Assembly (NCBI GenBank): GCA_012934845.2
Contig: WNNJ02003193.1
Span: 21,972 to 85,971, forward strand
From: Pomphorhynchus laevis
Taxonomy: Eukaryota > Acanthocephala > Palaeacanthocephala > Echinorhynchida > Pomphorhynchidae
Direction of reading: 5' to 3'
DNA length: 64,000 bases
Shown here: one piece after another, positions 60,075-64,000 of the stretch
How the letters are laid out: the number at the start of each line of letters is the position of its first letter
Numbering within the stretch: position 1 is the first letter of the stretch
The notes under the pieces: model-generated
What the model saw: the letters and a program-made list of their open reading frames with translations, nothing else
Databases searched by the model: none
Told to the model about the DNA's origin: nothing
Position numbers and translations under genes: made by a program

Positions 60075-61580
60075 CAGTTTATTATTCAAAATGTAAATAT
60101 TATTATTTACATTTAATGTAAACTGCAATATATAGGAAAAACATATCAAATGTTAAAAACTAGGTTTAGGCAACACATATAATATACAGCATAATAGTCA
60201 AACTATATTTCATAAACATATGAGATTAATAGGACATAATAAAATACGCTTAATTCCATGTACCCATTAGGATTGAATGACGTGGTACAAGGAATTGGCA
60301 GAAGTAGTATAATACATAATAAACAACTATATTATAATAATCCGGTTAAACGCAAACCAAGAAGTCATGGTGATAAAAGGAATAGGAAAAATAGAGTTAA
60401 AAATATTAAAAAAGATATGTATATAAATGAACAATTAGAAATATTAAAACAACTTTTAAGAGATAATAAGCTAAAAGATCTTTATGTAAATATAAGAAGT
60501 TTTTCTAAAGATATCATATGTTCAATAAATCAAAAATTAATTAACGACTATGATAGGCTAAGTTGTATAATAGACAGTTATTGTAATACAAAATACTATA
60601 ATCGTACAATAAATGTAAATAATAACAATAGAAAATATACATTAACCATAAACTTCATTAATAAATGTATAGATAACATAAATATAGCCGGACTTTTAAA
60701 TAATTCTAAAAGTAAAGAAATAATAGGGTCAGATTTAAGTAAATATATTCCTAAAATAAGGTATAAACTCCTACCACCATTAGGACGAAAAATTTGTAAT
60801 TATAATAAAGAATTAAAATCAATATGTAACGATAATATTAGAAACATAATGGAAACAGAATGCAATTGTAAAAGTCTTAGTTTTGATAAAATAAATGAAC
60901 ATATATGTACCCATAATCTAGAATTAATTGAAAATTGTGAATTAAGAAAGCTGCTATCAAAAGGGTATAAATATAGATTAAATAACAACAACGACAAAAA
61001 TAAAATTTACAGTTCGTTATATAATAACTTAAATGATTACTTTAGTAAGCTGATTAATAGTGAAAGCTCGAATATATCTAAGATAAAAATTTGGAAAGAT
61101 TATATATTTGATAAAATTAAAAATAAAATGAAAATAACAAACAATTATAAAAGGAAAGATAAAATTAATAAAGATATGTATAAAGAACTTACTAAATTAA
61201 AGGATAACTATATAATAACAACTATTGATAAAGCTAGTAATAACTTTGTCTTCATATGCAAAAAGCTTTATTATGATATACTAATGAAAGAGGTTAATTC
61301 TAATGATTAAATGTAAATCCAACATATGAATGTAGTGATTTAAATTTAGAAACAATTATTACAAGTTCATATGTAGTGCGTTTAAATGTACATTAAAACC
61401 ACTTTCTGTTTATATGGATAAAATACTTAAAGTAATTAAAGCACACTTCAAGAAATATTGTAGGGTAATCGAAATTAATACTGGTATAAAACACTATTTC
61501 AGTATTAATTCTACAAAAGAATTTTTAGAACACACAAAAGGAATAATTATTAAAAACACTATTTTCAAAATATAAAAATT
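60075..61580 (+). mobile_element. Penelope-like element with N-terminal GIY-YIG (Naiad-like), 3'-truncated
   Basis: Order on the plus strand: a GIY-YIG endonuclease (CKLQYIGKTYQMLKTRFRQH at 60117-60176, then HMRLIGHNK at about 60219), its end block YPLGLNDVVQGIG (60261-60299), a basic KRKPRSHGDKRNRKNR segment, a long linker with CNC (residues 202-204 of the open frame from 60258), CTHNLELIENCELRKLLSKG, TTIDKASNNFVFICKK (321-336), and then, in other frames, KPLSVYMDKILKVIK and INSTKEFLE up to about 61575. The palm with YADD is absent. Having the endonuclease before the RT is the permuted order described for Naiad and related Penelope-like elements, and the CxC and DKA motifs agree. Base composition is extremely A-rich. 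Confidence 0.75.
60258..61310 (+). pseudogene. Penelope-like ORF, end of endonuclease to start of RT
   Basis: 350 codons open, from the last part of the GIY-YIG domain through the region before the RT fingers. It lacks the first part of the endonuclease, which lies just upstream beyond in-frame stops, and everything after VCKKxYxDIL-type sequence. It cannot encode a working enzyme. The codons are unusually rich in Asn, Lys and Ile. Confidence 0.75.
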
Positions 61581-61889
61581 CGATTTTATCAGGCCGATTG
61601 TGTACAAAGGTGCGGCGTGGCCAGTTGTTGTAAACTCGGAATAAGTGTCCGGTAAGACATGTAAAATATTTTAAATGTTAAATTTATCCTGGAAAAAGCA
61701 AGACAGTCAATATATTTGCCGTAAGAGATAAGAAATATGAGAATTAGTTAATTTTCTTAACATCACGAAACAGGTAAACATTTGGTAATTCAAGTTCTCG
61801 AATGTTCGAAAAGCGTTGTTAAAATGGATTATTTAAACAGTCGATTATCTAACAGTCAGTATATTTGCATTCGTGCACATGACAGGGGA
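61581..61889. other. Gap between Penelope-like element and OSER1-like gene
   Basis: About 300 bp with moderate composition. It probably contains the 3' UTR of the minus-strand OSER1-like gene. No canonical polyadenylation signal was recognised. Confidence 0.4.
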
Positions 61890-62445
61890 TTATGAATACA
61901 TCATCGACGCAGCATGTGAAATGCGTTTAGGTAGATAAAGATAGTGCTCTAGGTATGAAGCTAGTTCGTCCACACTTGTGTCTTTCATAAAATGTTTAGC
62001 ATCGTAATCCATTGATGCCAAAGATTGGCAAACATTAATATCAGGTACATCGTCAATAATCGGCATGATATTTGCTTCAACGATTGCTGCATTAACTGCC
62101 GTTGACGAATGCTCAAATGATTGGAAGCAATTGGACATTCGTGCTAATTTTGACCAATGACGCATTTTGTGTTGATTCATTGAATGGAAAACAGGATCGG
62201 CTCTATTTTTAAATAGATGTTTCGATGAGGCTTTGCGCGTAGATAGATAATGCCTGTTTGTTTTCTTTAAACGATACTGTTGTACTTTTGATTGATTGAC
62301 ATTTCGATTTGTTCTAGTAGACCGCCGCCCGACTAATTTTCCAAACGGAAAATTATCCGATAAACATTTTGAGCATTGTGATAAACTACATGTCAGAAAC
62401 ACAAAATTAGATTTACCGGAACTAATGTTAGGCGGTTCGCCTGAG
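61890..62445 (-). CDS. OSER1: OSER1-like protein, terminal exon
   Basis: The exon starts after the strong acceptor TTTTTTATTTAG (minus strand, AG at 62447-62446) with one base completing a codon, and runs 185 codons to TAA. The C-terminus SVDELASYLEHYLYLPKRIS, then HAASMMYS, matches the conserved end of oxidative stress-responsive serine-rich protein 1 ([20 protein letters not shown] then EMMYT in human, from memory). Near the start are basic Arg/Lys/Ser stretches (RRSTRTNRN, STRKASSK), as in OSER1. OSER1 is a nuclear FOXO target linked to oxidative stress (family knowledge). No suitable ATG lies near the exon start, so the N-terminus is in exons further right, not found by eye. Confidence 0.75.
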
Positions 62446-62447
62446 CT

Positions 62448-63480
62448 AAATAAAAAACGATATCAATAACATCGGGAACAACGTCCAATTTTAACAAATT
62501 ATATAAACATTGTTTTTGTTCTTTAAATATATTACTATATATGAATAAAAAATATATTTATTATGGTTATATATTTTTTATAATTTATTATAAATATTTT
62601 TATTATTATAATAATTTAATTATTATATATAATATTAAATATTATATTAAAATATTAATTACTTTAATAATTACTTTTTAATTTCATTAAAAATTATTTT
62701 ACAGAGAGATAATTATTTTGTAACGATTACAAGCTATACGACATAAACTATACGACATTAATATAACCATTTGAGCAGCATTTTCAATATAACTTAAACA
62801 GAACAATATATATATCGTATTTAAAATTTTTTATATAATAACAAATTATATTAAATAATATAAATTAAAATAATAATATATTATTATAATATTTAATAAT
62901 ATATTATTTCTTAAATATTATTATATTATTTGTAAAAATTTATTCTATCCGGATTTAGCGAAATGTAAAATATTAAAAAAAGACACGATTTTATTACGGG
63001 TGGCTATTCTTATTATATTATATATTAAACGCACACTTTTATCAATTTGTTATTACAAAAAATAAACACTTTAAAAGTCAATAAAAATCATATTTTCAAT
63101 TATATTTTTTGAGTTACATGTTATACCAGTCATTGAAAAGAGATAAAGGATCAACATTTAGGTTCTGCTACATCAAATATATTTTAATTTAAAAGAATAG
63201 TATATGATCAAATAAATTCGACAATTTAAACTTACCGAATTTGATGAATCTAATTATTAATCTGTCAGATTATCGTTACTGATATGTTACCTATGGAGCG
63301 AGGGGCAGAGATAATTTCAAGCCAGCAACTAAGAAAGTACCAATAAAACGAATTCCAATGTCATCATTGATTTCCGGCACATTGGGTCATCAAAAATAGG
63401 AAAATGATTCTCCCTCAATATATATAGTTGACCAACATCAAGCGATTATAGTTAGTTAAGGGACTTGATACACATCTTGC
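62448..63480. other. Upstream AT-rich sequence, probable OSER1 intron
   Basis: Highly A/T-rich. A perfect donor (G|GTAAGT on the minus strand, boundary near 63234) follows a short stretch without a usable ATG, so it may end a non-coding or unrelated exon. Nothing else is recognised. Confidence 0.35.
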
Positions 63481-64000
63481 TTTATAATGTAAAAACGTTT
63501 GAAGTCTTCGATGAACAAAGTTTCTGGATCTGTCGAATCTCTTTTTATATTGTCTTTTTGCTTAAAACTACGAGTACATACACTTATTCTATCTGGTGTT
63601 TACACTTATGATATACCTACTATACAAGGCAACGGGTCGTCCCTCGATAGGAGCTATACGTTCTGTACACTCGATACACTCTTCGTCATACTTTAAGCCA
63701 TTATACAAGGCTTTAGACATAAAATATGGTGTATCCCATATCACATCAGATATTCATATATCTAAGTTAATAGTCGTAGCAGGCGATTTTAATATCAGAC
63801 TTACTTTATTCCAAACTGAAAAACTAAGATGACTATCAATATTGCTTGTCTATCAATATCACTTTACGTACCTAAATAAACTAATCAGTCCTCAATTGGC
63901 AAAATCTGCATAGACATAATATTCACAAGCACTAATATTTATCATATGCGTTTAGAACTCTCTTCCATGTAATCCACATTTAGAAAACATAAATTTTTCA
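63480..64000 (+). mobile_element. AP-endonuclease fragment of a LINE related to the intact one
   Basis: The plus strand reads, in changing frames, GVYTYDIPTIQG, IVVAGDFNIRLT (63771-63806) and, near 63900-63990, GKICIDIIFTSTN, MRLELSSM and FRKHK. The same blocks in the same order occur in ORF2 of the LINE at 8931-12965 (AGDFNARFT, GKSCIDIIFTNVH, GLELSSKW, VRKHK). The element runs off the window end. Confidence 0.75.

Noticed and set aside
63200-63260. Upstream coding exon of the OSER1-like gene ending at the GTAAGT near 63234
   Set aside because: In the phase needed to join the exon at 62445 there is a nearby stop and no ATG, so coding use is unlikely.

Overview
The window is strongly A+T-rich animal nuclear DNA. 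Spliced genes with conserved eukaryotic products (an oligosaccharyltransferase STT3B, a calmodulin-like protein, CCDC174, an MPV17-like protein, mitochondrial ribosomal protein L30, a CAP protein and an OSER1-like protein) lie in a matrix of decayed non-LTR retroelements and simple AT-rich repeats. Introns of 50-53 bp beside introns of 2-6 kb, T-rich acceptors ending TTTCAG or TTTAG, and one gene pair separated by about 30 nt fit a nematode or a nematode-like ecdysozoan. That placement is inference; no species is claimed.

Layout. 1-6600: stacked LINE remains, including two CR1-like 3' ends placed tail to tail and a minus-strand LINE with zinc-knuckle ORF1 and FADD reverse transcriptase. 8931-12965: a nearly intact minus-strand LINE whose two ORFs share one frame and are separated by a single TGA followed by CTA. 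14250-20425: STT3B in two exons; its 4-kb intron holds a 380-bp satellite array with an inverted half, bounded by long TA tracts. 20525-31252: a seven-exon minus-strand four-EF-hand gene, easily missed because its exons are 32-144 nt; its long introns hold LINE and Penelope-like fragments. 32008-35116: a 1490-bp segment present twice, nearly identical. 35741-37428: CCDC174 followed at once by an MPV17L2-like gene. 41200-44730: a decayed plus-strand LINE. 51530-54734: MRPL30 in two exons. 58770-59354: a small secreted or membrane-tethered CAP protein. 60075-61580: a Penelope-like element with its GIY-YIG domain before the reverse-transcriptase part. 61890-62445: the terminal exon of an OSER1-like gene. 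63480-64000: an endonuclease fragment related to the intact LINE.

The host genes are housekeeping genes of unrelated pathways (N-glycosylation, calcium signalling, RNA and mitochondrial functions), so no common pathway is implied. The least ordinary signals are the UGA-CUA junction in the intact LINE, the permuted Penelope-like element, a dispersed repeat whose core can form crossing helices, the intronic inverted satellite and a high number of perfect short-loop hairpins.
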